NCBI GenBank assembly: GCA_037013495.1 | Contig: CM072801.1 | Span: 85,979,816 to 86,043,815 of the forward strand | From: Hippophae tibetana | Lineage: Eukaryota > Streptophyta > Magnoliopsida > Rosales > Elaeagnaceae | Direction: 5' to 3' | Length of the DNA: 64,000 bases | Part shown: positions 36,357 through 50,129 of the stretch, piece after piece | Position numbering within the stretch: position 1 is the first letter of the stretch | Layout of the letters: each line of letters opens with the position of its first letter | Position numbers and translations under genes: made by a program | Notes under the pieces: generated by a model | The model's database searches: none | Told to the model about the DNA's origin: nothing | What the model saw: only the letters and a program-made list of their open reading frames with translations

Positions 36357-39300
36357 TTGCTGAAAATAGTGTATCTATCTTCAATTATCTATTTTTTGAA
36401 TTTTAGATTTAAAAAAATTAGTCCTTTGATGGTTTTCTTCTTTCTTAAGTCACAAATTCCAAAAAAAGAAAGAAATTGTGTCCTTAAAGACTTGTCTTTT
36501 ATTCCCATTTTGTTTACATTGTTTTCCACTTTGTATTTCATATCTTAGTTTTCTTTAAAATCTCGTTATCTTTTACTTTTCTTTGTTTTATGTGTTCAAC
36601 CTTCTTTCTTCTTGAGAAAAACTAGAGAGCTAATACAGTTCACAGTGTGAAACAAAAAGAAGGTGTTAATTATGATTATAACGTAAAATTGTTATAACTT
36701 TTAAATTGTGCATCGTAATGACTACTATAATATATGAAATATGAAGCTCGTTTCGATGGCTAAAAACGCACCGTAGCAATAGTATATTTCCTCGGTTTTT
36801 GTCAACCCAAATTTAATGGTTCATACAGCCTAATGATGTCTTAAAATTTGGTCGCACCTTATTTCGTTGTAATCTGTTCTTGCACTTTAGGATTCCATTT
36901 TGTTCATCTTAGCCATATTCTTAGTAATTCAATCTTTGTTATTCCCTTCATTTCCAGGGTTGTAAGATTTTTCGCAAAATGGATTCACATCGGTTGGAAT
37001 CATAGCCTTGTTTGCTGAAAATAGTGTATCTATCTTCAATTATCTATTTTTTGAATTTTAGATTTAAAAAAATTAGTCCTTTGATGGTTTTCTTCTTTCT
37101 TAAGTCACAAATTCCAAAAAAAAGAAAGAAATTGTGTCCTTAAAGACTTGTCTTTTATTCCCATTTTGTTTACATTGTTTTCCACTTTGTATTTCATATC
37201 TTAGTTTTCTTTAAAATCTCGTTATCTTTTACTTTTCTTTGTTTTATGTGTTCAACCTTCTTTCTTCTTGAGAAAAACTAGAGAGCTAATACAGTTCACA
37301 GTGTAAAAACAAAAGGAAGGTGTTAATTGGGGTTGTAACGTAAAATTTTTATAACTTTTAATTTGTGTATAATAATGACTACTATAATATATCAAATATG
37401 AAGCTCGTTTCGTAACCTGAAAACGCACCGTAGCAATAGTATATTTCCTCGGTTTTTGTCAACCCAAATTTCATGGTTCATACAACCTAATGATGTCTTA
37501 AAATTTGGTCGCACCTTATTTCATTGTAATCTGTTCTTGCACTTTAGGATTCCATTTTGTTCATCTTAGCCATATTCTTAGTAATTCAATCTTTGTTATT
37601 CCCTTCATTTCCAGGGTTGTAAGATTTTTCGCAAAATGGATTCACATCGATTGGATTCATAGCCTTGTTTGCTGAAAATAGTGTATCTATCTTCAATTAT
37701 CTATTTTTTGAATTTTAGATTTAAAAAAATTAGTCCTTTGATGGTTTTCTTCTTTCTTAAGTCACAAATTCCAAAAAAAGAAAGAAATTGTGTCCTTAAA
37801 GACTTGTCTTTTATTCCCATTTTGTTTACATTGTTTTCCACTTTGTATTTCATATCTTAGTTTTCTTTAAAATCTCGTTATCTTTTACTTTTCTTTGTTT
37901 TATGTGTTCAACCTTCTTTCTTCTTGAGAAAAACTAGAGAGCTAATACAGTTCACAGTGTAAAAACAAAAGGAAGGTGTTAATTGGGGTTGTAACGTAAA
38001 ATTTTTATAACTTTTAATTTGTGTATAATAATGACTACTATAATATATCAAATATGAAGCTCGTTTCGATGGCTAAAAACGCACCTTAGCAATAGTATAT
38101 TTCCTCGGTTTTTGTCAACCCAAATTTAATGGTTCATACAGCCTAATGATGTCTTAAAATTTCGTCGCACCTTATTTCGTTGTAATCTGTTCTTGCACTT
38201 TAGGATTCCATTTTGTTCATCTTAGCCATATTCTTAGTAATTCAATCTTTGTTATTCCCTTCATTTCCAGGGTTGTAAGATTTTTCGCAAAATGGATTCA
38301 CATCGATTGGATTCATAGCCTTGTTTGCTGAAAATAGTGTATCTATCTTCAATTATCTATTTTTTGAATTTTAGATTTAAAAAAATTAGTCCTTTGATGG
38401 TTTTCTTCTTTCTTAAGTCACAAATTCCAAAAAAAGAAAGAAATTGTGTCCTTAAAGACTTGTCTTTTATTCCCATTTTGTTTACATTGTTTTCCACTTT
38501 GTATTTCATATCTTAGTTTTCTTTAAAATCTCGTTATCTTTTACTTTTCTTTGTTTTATGTGTTCAACCTTCTTTCTTCTTGAGAAAAACTAGAGAGCTA
38601 ATACAGTTCACAGTGTGAAACAAAAAGAAGGTGTTAATTATGATTATAACGTAAAATTGTTATAACTTTTAAATTGTGCATCGTAATGACTACTATAATA
38701 TATGAAATATGAAGCTCGTTTCGATGGCTAAAAACGCACCGTAGCAATAGTATATTTCCTCGGTTTTTGTCAACCCAAATTTAATGGTTCATACAGCCTA
38801 ATGATGTCTTAAAATTTGGTCGCACCTTATTTCGTTGTAATCTGTTCTTGCACTTTAGGATTCCATTTTGTTCATCTTAGCCATATTCTTAGTAATTCAA
38901 TCTTTGTTATTCCCTTCATTTCCAGGGTTGTAAGATTTTTCGCAAAATGGATTCACATCGGTTGGAATCATAGCCTTGTTTGCTGAAAATAGTGTATCTA
39001 TCTTCAATTATCTATTTTTTGAATTTTAGATTTAAAAAAATTAGTCCTTTGATGGTTTTCTTCTTTCTTAAGTCACAAATTCCAAAAAAAAGAAAGAAAT
39101 TGTGTCCTTAAAGACTTGTCTTTTATTCCCATTTTGTTTACATTGTTTTCCACTTTGTATTTCATATCTTAGTTTTCTTTAAAATCTCGTTATCTTTTAC
39201 TTTTCTTTGTTTTATGTGTTCAACCTTCTTTCTTCTTGAGAAAAACTAGAGAGCTAATACAGTTCACAGTGTAAAAACAAAAGGAAGGTGTTAATTGGGG

Positions 39301-41604
39301 TTGTAACGTAAAATTTTTATAACTTTTAATTTGTGTATAATAATGACTACTATAATATATCAAATATGAAGCTCGTTTCGTAACCTGAAAACGCACCGTA
39401 GCAATAGTATATTTCCTCGGTTTTTGTCAACCCAAATTTCATGGTTCATACAACCTAATGATGTCTTAAAATTTGGTCGCACCTTATTTCATTGTAATCT
39501 GTTCTTGCACTTTAGGATTCCATTTTGTTCATCTTAGCCATATTCTTAGTAATTCAATCTTTGTTATTCCCTTCATTTCCAGGGTTGTAAGATTTTTCGC
39601 AAAATGGATTCACATCGATTGGATTCATAGCCTTGTTTGCTGAAAATAGTGTATCTATCTTCAATTATCTATTTTTTGAATTTTAGATTTAAAAAAATTA
39701 GTCCTTTGATGGTTTTCTTCTTTCTTAAGTCACAAATTCCAAAAAAAGAAAGAAATTGTGTCCTTAAAGACTTGTCTTTTATTCCCATTTTGTTTACATT
39801 GTTTTCCACTTTGTATTTCATATCTTAGTTTTCTTTAAAATCTCGTTATCTTTTACTTTTCTTTGTTTTATGTGTTCAACCTTCTTTCTTCTTGAGAAAA
39901 ACTAGAGAGCTAATACAGTTCACAGTGTAAAAACAAAAGGAAGGTGTTAATTGGGGTTGTAACGTAAAATTTTTATAACTTTTAATTTGTGTATAATAAT
40001 GACTACTATAATATATCAAATATGAAGCTCGTTTCGATGGCTAAAAACGCACCTTAGCAATAGTATATTTCCTCGGTTTTTGTCAACCCAAATTTAATGG
40101 TTCATACAGCCTAATGATGTCTTAAAATTTCGTCGCACCTTATTTCGTTGTAATCTGTTCTTGCACTTTAGGATTCCATTTTGTTCATCTTAGCCATATT
40201 CTTAGTAATTCAATCTTTGTTATTCCCTTCATTTCCAGGGTTGTAAGATTTTTCGCAAAATGGATTCACATCGATTGGATTCATAGCCTTGTTTGCTGAA
40301 AATAGTGTATCTATCTTCAATTATCTATTTTTTGAATTTTAGATTTAAAAAAATTAGTCCTTTGATGGTTTTCTTCTTTCTTAAGTCACAAATTCCAAAA
40401 AAAGAAAGAAATTGTGTCCTTAAAGACTTGTCTTTTATTCCCATTTTGTTTACATTGTTTTCCACTTTGTATTTCATATCTTAGTTTTCTTTAAAATCTC
40501 GTTATCTTTTACTCTTCTTTGTTTTATGTGTTCAACCTTCTTTCTTCTTGAGAAAAACTAGAGAGCTAATACAGTTCACAGTGTGAAACAAAAAGAAGGT
40601 GTTAATTATGATTATAACGTAAAATTGTTATAACTTTTAAATTGTGCATCGTAATGACTACTATAATATATGAAATATGAAGCTCGTTTCGATGGCTAAA
40701 AACGCACCGTAGCAATAGTATATTTCCTCGGTTTTTATCAACCCAAATTTAATGGTTCATACAGCCTAATGATGTCTTAAAATTTGGTCGCACCTTATTT
40801 CGTTGTAATCTGTTCTTGCACTTTAGGATTCCATTTTGTTCATCTTAGCCATATTCTTAGTAATTCAATCTTTGTTATTCCCTTCATTTCCAGGGTTGTA
40901 AGATTTTTCGCAAAATGGATTCACATCGGTTGGAATCATAGCCTTGTTTGCTGAAAATAGTGTATCTATCTTCAATTATCTATTTTTTGAATTTTAGATT
41001 TAAAAAAATTAGTCCTTTGATGGTTTTCTTCTTTCTTAAGTCACAAATTCCAAAAAAAAGAAAGAAATTGTGTCCTTAAAGACTTGTCTTTTATTCCCAT
41101 TTTGTTTACATTGTTTTCCACTTTGTATTTCATATCTTAGTTTTCTTTAAAATCTCGTTATCTTTTACTTTTCTTTGTTTTATGTGTTCAACCTTCTTTC
41201 TTCTTGAGAAAAACTAGAGAGCTAATACAGTTCACAGTGTAAAAACAAAAGGAAGGTGTTAATTGGGGTTGTAACGTAAAATTTTTATAACTTTTAATTT
41301 GTGTATAATAATGACTACTATAATATATCAAATATGAAGCTCGTTTCGTAACCTGAAAACGCACCGTAGCAATAGTATATTTCCTCGGTTTTTGTCAACC
41401 CAAATTTCATGGTTCATACAACCTAATGATGTCTTAAAATTTGGTCGCACCTTATTTCGTTGTAATCTGTTCTTGCACTTTAGGATTCCATTTTGTTCAT
41501 CTTAGCCATATTCTTAGTAATTCAATCTTTGTTATTCCCTTCATTTCCAGGGTTGTAAGATTTTTCGCAAAATGGATTCACATCGATTGGATTCATAGCC
41601 TTGT
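36357..41604. repeat. 1968-bp trimer HOR M / P(8-A) / L, about 2.7 copies
   Basis: Units 36357-37669, 38325-39637 and 40293-40948 repeat the order M, P with an 8-A run, L, at an exact 1968-bp spacing; the third copy lacks L. Two P units (37012 and 38980) share the CpG-loss variant tttcattg, which the third (40948) lacks. Unit 40293 has private changes (tactcttc and tttttatcaac). The trimer appears derived from the tetramer on its left by loss of one P unit. Confidence 0.92.
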
Positions 41605-42916
41605 TTGCTGAAAATAGTGTATCTATCTTCAATTATCTATTTTTTGAATTTTAGATTTAAAAAAATTAGTCCTTTGATGGTTTTCTTCTTTCTTAAGTCA
41701 CAAATTCCAAAAAAAGAAAGAAATTGTGTCCTTAAAGACTTGTCTTTTATTCCCATTTTGTTTACATTGTTTTCCACTTTGTATTTCATATCTTAGTTTT
41801 CTTTAAAATCTCGTTATCTTTTACTTTTCTTTGTTTTATGTGTTCAACCTTCTTTCTTCTTGAGAAAAACTAGAGAGCTAATACAGTTCACAGTGTGAAA
41901 CAAAAAGAAGGTGATAATTGGGGTTGTAACGTAAAATTGTTATAACTTTTAATTTGTGCATCGTAATGACTACTATAATATATCAAATATGAAGCTCGTT
42001 TTGATGGCTAAAAACGCACCGTAGCAATAGTATATTTCCTCGGTTTTTGTCAACCCAAATTTAATGGTTCATACAGCCTAATGATGTCTTAAAATTTGGT
42101 CGCACCTTATTTCGTTGTAATCTGTTCTTGCACTTTAGGATTCCATTTTGTTCATCTTAGCCATATTCTTAGTAATTCAATCTTTGTTATTCCCTTCATT
42201 TCCAGGGTTGTAAGATTTTTCGCAAAATGGATTCACATCGGTTGGAATCATAGCCTTGTTTGCTGAAAATAGTGTATCTATCTTCAATTATCTATTTTTT
42301 GAATTTTAGATTTAAAAAAATTAGTCCTTTGATGGTTTTCTTCTTTCTTAAGTCACAAATTCCAAAAAAAAGAAAGAAATTGTGTCCTTAAAGACTTGTC
42401 TTTTATTCCCATTTTGTTTACATTGTTTTCCACTTTGTATTTCATATCTTAGTTTTCTTTAAAATCTCGTTATCTTTTACTTTTCTTTGTTTTATGTGTT
42501 CAACCTTCTTTCTTCTTGAGAAAAACTAGAGAGCTAATACAGTTCACAGTGTAAAAACAAAAGGAAGGTGTTAATTGGGGTTGTAACGTAAAATTTTTAT
42601 AACTTTTAATTTGTGTATAATAATGACTACTATAATATATCAAATATGAAGCTCGTTTCGTAACCTGAAAACGCACCGTAGCAATAGTATATTTCCTCGG
42701 TTTTTGTCAACCCAAATTTCATGGTTCATACAACCTAATGATGTCTTAAAATTTGGTCGCACCTTATTTCGTTGTAATCTGTTCTTGCACTTTAGGATTC
42801 CATTTTGTTCATCTTAGCCATATTCTTAGTAATTCAATCTTTGTTATTCCCTTCATTTCCAGGGTTGTAAGATTTTTCGCAAAATGGATTCACATCGATT
42901 GGATTCATAGCCTTGT
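41605..42916. repeat. Dimer of a gtgataatt alpha unit and an 8-A beta unit
   Basis: Unit 41605 (tttgatggct, taatgg, acagcc, ggaatc) is followed by 42260 (8-A run, gtttac, taacctg). The same kind of pair is seen at 18658, 31117, 46850 and 48163. An alpha unit ending ggaatc is usually followed by an 8-A unit. Confidence 0.85.
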
Positions 42917-45900
42917 TTGCTGAAAATAGTGTATCTATCTTCAATTATCTATTTTTTGAATTTTAGATTTAAAAAAATTAGTCCTTTGATGGTTTTCTTC
43001 TTTCTTAAGTCACAAATTCCAAAAAAAGAAAGAAATTGTGTCCTTAAAGACTTGTCTTTTATTCCCATTTTGTTTACATTGTTTTCCACTTTGTATTTCA
43101 TATCTTAGTTTTCTTTAAAATCTCGTTATCTTTTACTTTTCTTTGTTTTATGTGTTCAACCTTCTTTCTTCTTGAGAAAAACTAGAGAGCTAATACAGTT
43201 CACAGTGTAAAAACAAAAGGAAGGTGTTAATTGGGGTTGTAACGTAAAATTTTTATAACTTTTAATTTGTGTATAATAATGACTACTATAATATATCAAA
43301 TATGAAGCTCGTTTCGTAACCTGAAAACGCACCGTAGCAATAGTATATTTCCTCGGTTTTTGTCAACCCAAATTTCATGGTTCATACAACCTAATGATGT
43401 CTTAAAATTTGGTCGCACCTTATTTCGTTGTAATCTGTTCTTGCACTTTAGGATTCCATTTTGTTCATCTTAGCCATATTCTTAGTAATTCAATCTTTGT
43501 TATTCCCTTCATTTCCAGGGTTGTAAGATTTTTCGCAAAATGGATTCACATCGATTGGATTCATAGCCTTGTTTGCTGAAAATAGTGTATCTATCTTCAA
43601 TTATCTATTTTTTGAATTTTAGATTTAAAAAAATTAGTCCTTTGATGGTTTTCTTCTTTCTTAAGTCACAAATTCCAAAAAAAGAAAGAAATTGTGTCCT
43701 TAAAGACTTGTCTTTTATTCCCATTTTGTTTACATTGTTTTCCACTTTGTATTTCATATCTTAGTTTTCTTTAAAATCTCGTTATCTTTTACTTTTCTTT
43801 GTTTTATGTGTTCAACCTTCTTTCTTCTTGAGAAAAACTAGAGAGCTAATACAGTTCACAGTGTGAAACAAAAAGAAGGTGTTAATTATGATTATAACGT
43901 AAAATTGTTATAACTTTTAATTTGTGCATCGTAATGACTACTATAATATATGAAATATGAAGCTCGTTTCGATGCCTAAAAACGCATCGTAGCAATAGTA
44001 TATTTCCTCGGTTTTTGTCAACCCAAATTTCATGGTTCATACAACCTAATGATGTCTTAAAATTTGGTCGCACCTTATTTCGTTGTAATCTGTTCTTGCA
44101 CTTTAGGATTCCATTTTGTTCATCTTAGCCATATTCTTAGTAATTCAATCTTTGTTATTCCCTTCATTTCCAGGGTTGTAAGATTTTTCGCAAAATGGAT
44201 TCACATCGGTTGGATTCATAGCCTTGTTTGCTGAAAATAGTGTATCTATCTTCAATTATCTATTTTTTGAATTTTAGATTTAAAAATATTAGTCCTTTGA
44301 TGGTTTTCTTCTTTCTTAAGTCACAAATTCCAAAAAAAGAAAGAAATTGTGTCCTTAAAGACTTGTCTTTTATTCCCATTTTGTTTACATTGTTTTCCAC
44401 TTTGTATTTCATATCTTAGTTTTCTTTAAAATCTCGTTATCTTTTACTTTTCTTTGTTTTATGTGTTCAACCTTCTTTCTTCTTGAGAAAAACTAGAGAG
44501 CTAATACAGTTCACAGTGTAAAAACAAAAGGAAGGTGTTAATTGGGGTTGTAACGTAAAATTTTTATAACTTTTAATTTGTGTATAATAATGACTACTAT
44601 AATATATCAAATATGAAGCTCGTTTCGTAACCTGAAAACGCACCGTAGCAATAGTATATTTCCTCGGTTTTTGTCAACCCAAATTTCATGGTTCATACAA
44701 CCTAATGATGTCTTAAAATTTGGTCGCACCTTATTTCGTTGTAATCTATTCTTGCACTTTAGGATTCCATTTTGTTCATCTTAGCCATATTCTTAGTAAT
44801 TCAATCTTTGTTATTCCCTTCATTTCCAGGGTTGTAAGATTTTTCGCAAAATGGATTCACATCGATTGGATTCATAGCCTTGTTTGCTGAAAATAGTGTA
44901 TCTATCTTCAATTATCTATTTTTTGAATTTTAGATTTAAAAAAATTAGTCCTTTGATGGTTTTCTTCTTTCTTAAGTCACAAATTCCAAAAAAAGAAAGA
45001 AATTGTGTCCTTAAAGACTTGTCTTTTATTCCCATTTTGTTTACATTGTTTTCCACTTTGTATTTCATATCTTAGTTTTCTTTAAAATCTCGTTATCTTT
45101 TACTTTTCTTTGTTTTATGTGTTCAACCTTCTTTCTTCTTGAGAAAAACTAGAGAGCTAATACAGTTCACAGTGTAAAAACAAAAGGAAGGTGTTAATTG
45201 GGGTTGTAACGTAAAATTTTTATAACTTTTAATTTGTGTATAATAATGACTACTATAATATATCAAATATGAAGCTCGTTTCGTAACCTGAAAACGCACC
45301 GTAGCAATAGTATATTTCCTCGGTTTTTGTCAACCCAAATTTCATGGTTCATACAACCTAATGATGTCTTAAAATTTGGTCGCACCTTATTTCGTTGTAA
45401 TCTGTTCTTGCACTTTAGGATTCCATTTTGTTCATCTTAGCCATATTCTTAGTAATTCAATCTTTGTTATTCCCTTCATTTCCAGGGTTGTAAGATTTTT
45501 CGCAAAATGGATTCACATCGATTGGATTCATAGCCTTGTTTGCTGAAAATAGTGTATCTATCTTCAATTATCTATTTTTTGAATTTTAGATTTAAAAAAA
45601 TTAGTCCTTTGATGGTTTTCTTCTTTCTTAAGTCACAAATTCCAAAAAAAGAAAGAAATTGTGTCCTTAAAGACTTGTCTTTTATTCCCATTTTGTTTAC
45701 ATTGTTTTCCACTTTGTATTTCATATCTTAGTTTTCTTTAAAATCTCGTTATCTTTTACTTTTCTTTGTTTTATGTGTTCAACCTTTTTTCTTCTTGAGA
45801 AAAACTAGAGAGCTAATACAGTTCACAGTGTGAAACAAAAAGAAGGTGTTAATTATGATTATAACGTAAAATTGTTATAACTTTTAATTTGTGCATCGTA

Positions 45901-46849
45901 ATGACTACTATAATATATGAAATATGAAGCTCGTTTCGATGCCTAAAAACGCATCGTAGCAATAGTATATTTCCTCGGTTTTTGTCAACCCAAATTTCAT
46001 GGTTCATACAACCTAATGATGTCTTAAAATTTGGTCGCACCTTATTTCGTTGTAATCTGTTCTTGCACTTTAGGATTCCATTTTGTTCATCTTAGCCATA
46101 TTCTTAGTAATTCAATCTTTGTTATTCCCTTCATTTCCAGGGTTGTAAGATTTTTCGCAAAATGGATTCACATCGGTTGGATTCATAGCCTTGTTTGCTG
46201 AAAATAGTGTATCTATCTTCAATTATCTATTTTTTGAATTTTAGATTTAAAAATATTAGTCCTTTGATGGTTTTCTTCTTTCTTAAGTCACAAATTCCAA
46301 AAAAAGAAAGAAATTGTGTCCTTAAAGACTTGTCTTTTATTCCCATTTTGTTTACATTGTTTTCCACTTTGTATTTCATATCTTAGTTTTCTTTAAAATC
46401 TCGTTATCTTTTACTTTTCTTTGTTTTATGTGTTCAACCTTCTTTCTTCTTGAGAAAAACTAGAGAGCTAATACAGTTCACAGTGTAAAAACAAAAGGAA
46501 GGTGTTAATTGGGGTTGTAACGTAAAATTTTTATAACTTTTAATTTGTGTATAATAATGACTACTATAATATATAAAATATGAAGCTCGTTTCGATGGCT
46601 AAAAACGCACCGTAGCAATAGTATATTTCCTCGGTTTTTGTCAACCCAAATTTAATGGTCATACAGCCTAATGATGTCTTAAAATTTCGTCGCACCTTAT
46701 TTCGTTGTAATCTGTTCTTGCACTTTAGGATTCCATTTTGTTCATCTTAGCCATATTCTTAGTAATTCAATCTTTGTTATTCCCTTCATTTCCATGGTTG
46801 TAAGATTTTTCGCAAAATGGATTCACATCGGTTGGATTCATAGCCTTGT
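42917..46849. repeat. 1967-bp trimer HOR P / A / N, two copies
   Basis: Copies start at 42917 and 44884, exactly 1967 bp apart. The order is P (K form), A, then N. In the first copy the N unit has a P tail; in the second (46195) it has a G tail with the taatggtcat deletion, ttcgtcgc and private ttccatgg. Other private changes: aatctattc (44746) and aaccttttttc (45783). Confidence 0.9.
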
Positions 46850-48817
46850 TTGCTGAAAATAGTGTATCTATCTTCAATTATCTATTTTTTGAATTTTAGA
46901 TTTAAAAAAATTAGTCCTTTGATGGTTTTCTTCTTTCTTAAGTCACAAATTCCAAAAAAAGAAAGAAATTGTGTCCTTAAAGACTTGTCTTTTATTCCCA
47001 TTTTGTTTACATTGTTTTCCACTTTGTATTTCATATCTTAGTTTTCTTTAAAATCTCGTTATCTTTTACTTTTCTTTGTTTTATGTGTTCAACCTTCTTT
47101 CTTCTTGAGAAAAACTAGAGAGCTAATACAGTTCACAGTGTGAAACAAAAAGAAGGTGATAATTGGGGTTGTAACATAAAATTGTTATAACTTTTAATTT
47201 GTGCATCGTAATGACTACTATAATATATCAAATATGAAGCTCGTTTTGATGGCTAAAAACGCACCGTAGCAATAGTATATTTCCTCGGTTTTTGTCAACC
47301 CAAATTTAATGGTTCATACAGCCTAATGATGTCTTAAAATTTGGTCGCACCTTATTTCGTTGTAATCTGTTCTTGCACTTTAGGATTCCATTTTGTTCAT
47401 CTTAGCCATATTCTTAGTAATTCAATCTTTGTTATTCCCTTCATTTCCAGGGTTGTAAGATTTTTCGCAAAATGGATTCACATCGGTTGGAATCATAGCC
47501 TTGTTTGCTGAAAATAGTGTATCTATCTTCAATTATCTATTTTTTGAATTTTAGATTTAAAAAAATTAGTCCTTTGATGGTTTTCTTCTTTCTTAAGTCA
47601 CAAATTCCAAAAAAAAAGAAAGAAATTGTGTCCTTAAAGACTTGTCTTTTATTCCCATTTTGTTTACATTGTTTTCCACTTTGTATTTCATATCTTAGTT
47701 TTCTTTAAAATCTCGTTATCTTTTACTTTTCTTTGTTTTATGTGTTCAACCTTCTTTCTTCTTGAGAAAACCTAGAGAGCTAATACAGTTCACAGTGTAA
47801 AAACAAAAGGAAGGTGTTAATTGGGGTTGTAACGTAAAATTTTTATAACTTTTAATTTGTGTATAATAATGACTACTATAATATATCAAATATGAAGCTC
47901 GTTTCGTAACCTGAAAACGCACCGTAGCAATAGTATATTTCCTCGGTTTTTGTCAACCCAAATTTCATGGTTCATACAACCTAATGATGTCTTAAAATTT
48001 GGTCGCACCTTATTTCGTTGTAATCTGTTCTTGCACTTTAGGATTCCATTTGGTTCATCTTAGCCATATTCTTAGTAATTCAATCTTTGTTATTCCCTTC
48101 ATTTCCAGGGTTGTAAGATTTTTCGCAAAATGGATTCACATCGGTTGGATTCATAGCCTTGTTTGCTGAAAATAGTGTATCTATCTTCAATTATCTATTT
48201 TTTGAATTTTAGATTTAAAAAAATTAGTCCTTTGATGGTTTTCTTCTTTCTTAAGTCACAAATTCCAAAAAAAGAAAGAAATTGTGTCCTTAAAGACTTG
48301 TCTTTTATTCCCATTTTGTTTACATTGTTTTCCACTTTGTATTTCATATCTTAGTTTTCTTTAAAATCTCGTTATCTTTTACTTTTCTTTGTTTTATGTG
48401 TTCAACCTTCTTTCTTCTTGAGAAAAACTAGAGAGCTAATACAGTTCACAGTGTGAAACAAAAAGAAGGTGATAATTGGGGTTGTAACGTAAAATTGTTA
48501 TAACTTTTAATTTGTGCATCGTAATGACTACTATAATATATCAAATATGAAGCTCGTTTTGATGGCTAAAAACGCACCGTAGCAATAGTATATTTCCTCG
48601 GTTTTTGTCAACCCAAATTTAATGGTTCATACAGCCTAATGATGTCTTAAAATTTGGTCGCACCTTATTTCGTTGTAATCTGTTCTTGCACTTTAGGATT
48701 CCATTTTGTTCATCTTAGCCATATTCTTAGTAATTCAATCTTTGTTATTCCCTTCATTTCCAGGGTTGTAAGATTTTTCGCAAAATGGATTCACATCGGT
48801 TGGAATCATAGCCTTGT
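46850..48817. repeat. Alpha gtgataatt units around a 9-A monomer
   Basis: Units 46850 and 48163 are alpha gtgataatt units. Between them 47505 is the longest unit of the window (658 bp), with nine A in the A-run. Unit 46850 carries the CpG-loss form taacataaaattg, also seen in class II units. Unit 47505 has tttggttc, otherwise typical of 50785-57998. Confidence 0.88.
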
Positions 48818-50129
48818 TTGCTGAAAATAGTGTATCTATCTTCAATTATCTATTTTTTGAATTTTAGATTTAAAAAAATTAGTCCTTTGATGGTTTTCTT
48901 CTTTCTTAAGTCACAAATTCCAAAAAAAAGAAAGAAATTGTGTCCTTAAAGACTTGTCTTTTATTCCCATTTTGTTTACATTGTTTTCCACTTTGTATTT
49001 CATATCTTAGTTTTCTTTAAAATCTCGTTATCTTTTACTTTTCTTTGTTTTATGTGTTCAACCTTCTTTCTTCTTGAGAAAAACCAGAGAGCTAATACAG
49101 TTCACAGTGTAAAAACAAAAAGAAGGGGTTAATTGGGGTTGTAACGTAAAATTGTTATAACTTTTAAAATGTGCATCGTAATGACTACTATAATATATCA
49201 AATATGAAGCTCGTTTCTATGCCTAAAAACGCACCGTAGCAATAGTATATTTCCTCGGTTTTTGTCAACCCAAATTTAATTTTTCATACAACCTAATGAT
49301 GTCTTAAAATTTGGTCGCACCTTATTTCGTTGTAATCTGTTCTTGCACTTTAGGATTCCATTTTTTTCATCTTAGCCATATTCTTAGTAATTCAATCTTT
49401 CTTATTCCTTTCAGTTCCAGGGTGGTTAGATTTTTTGCAAAATGGATTCACATCGGTTGGAATCATAGCCTTGTTTGCTGAAAATAATGTATCTATCTTC
49501 AATTATCTATTTTGTGAATTTTAGATTTAAAAAAATTAGTCCTTTGATGGTTTTCTCCTTTCTGAAGTCACAAATTCCAAAAAACGAAAGAAATTGTGTC
49601 CTTAAAGACTTCTCTTTTATTCCCATTCGGTTTACATTATTTTCCACTTTGTATTTCATATCTTAGTTTTCTTTAAAATCTCGTTATCTTTTACTTTTCT
49701 TTGTTTTATGTGTTCAACCTTCTTTCTTCTTGAGAAAAACTAGAGAGCTAATACAGTTCACAGTGTGAAACAAAAAGAAGGTGTTAATTATGATTATAAC
49801 GTAAAATTGTTATAACTTTTAATTTGTGCATCGTAATGACTACTATAATATATGAAATATGAAGCTCGTTTCGATGCCTAAAAACGCATCGTAGCAATAG
49901 TATATTTCCTCGGTTTTTGTCAACCCAAATTTCATGGTTCATACAACCTAATGATGTCTTAAAATTTGGTCGCACCTTATTTCGTTGTAATCTGTTCTTG
50001 CACTTTAGGATTCCATTTTGTTCATCTTAGCCATATTCTTAGTAATTCAATCTTTGTTATTCCCTTCATTTCCAGGGTTGTAAGATTTTTCGCAAAATGG
50101 ATTCACATCGGTTGGAATCATAGCCTTGT
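48818..50129. repeat. Most diverged pair of monomers
   Basis: From about 49081 to 49640, across the boundary of units 48818 and 49475, many private changes cluster. Examples are agaaggggtt, taaaatgtgc, tttctatgcc, taatttttcat, ggtggttag, aaaataatg, ttttgtgaatt, aaacgaaag and cattcggttt. Some class II markers are mixed in (cctttcag, ctcctttctgaag). Left of 49081 and right of 49641 the sequence is ordinary. This may be a relic of an older array layer, or a unit converted from another locus. Confidence 0.9.

Noticed and set aside
47505-47708. 67-codon open frame
   Set aside because: It is the common forward frame shifted by the 9-A run in this unit, so a by-product of homopolymer length.
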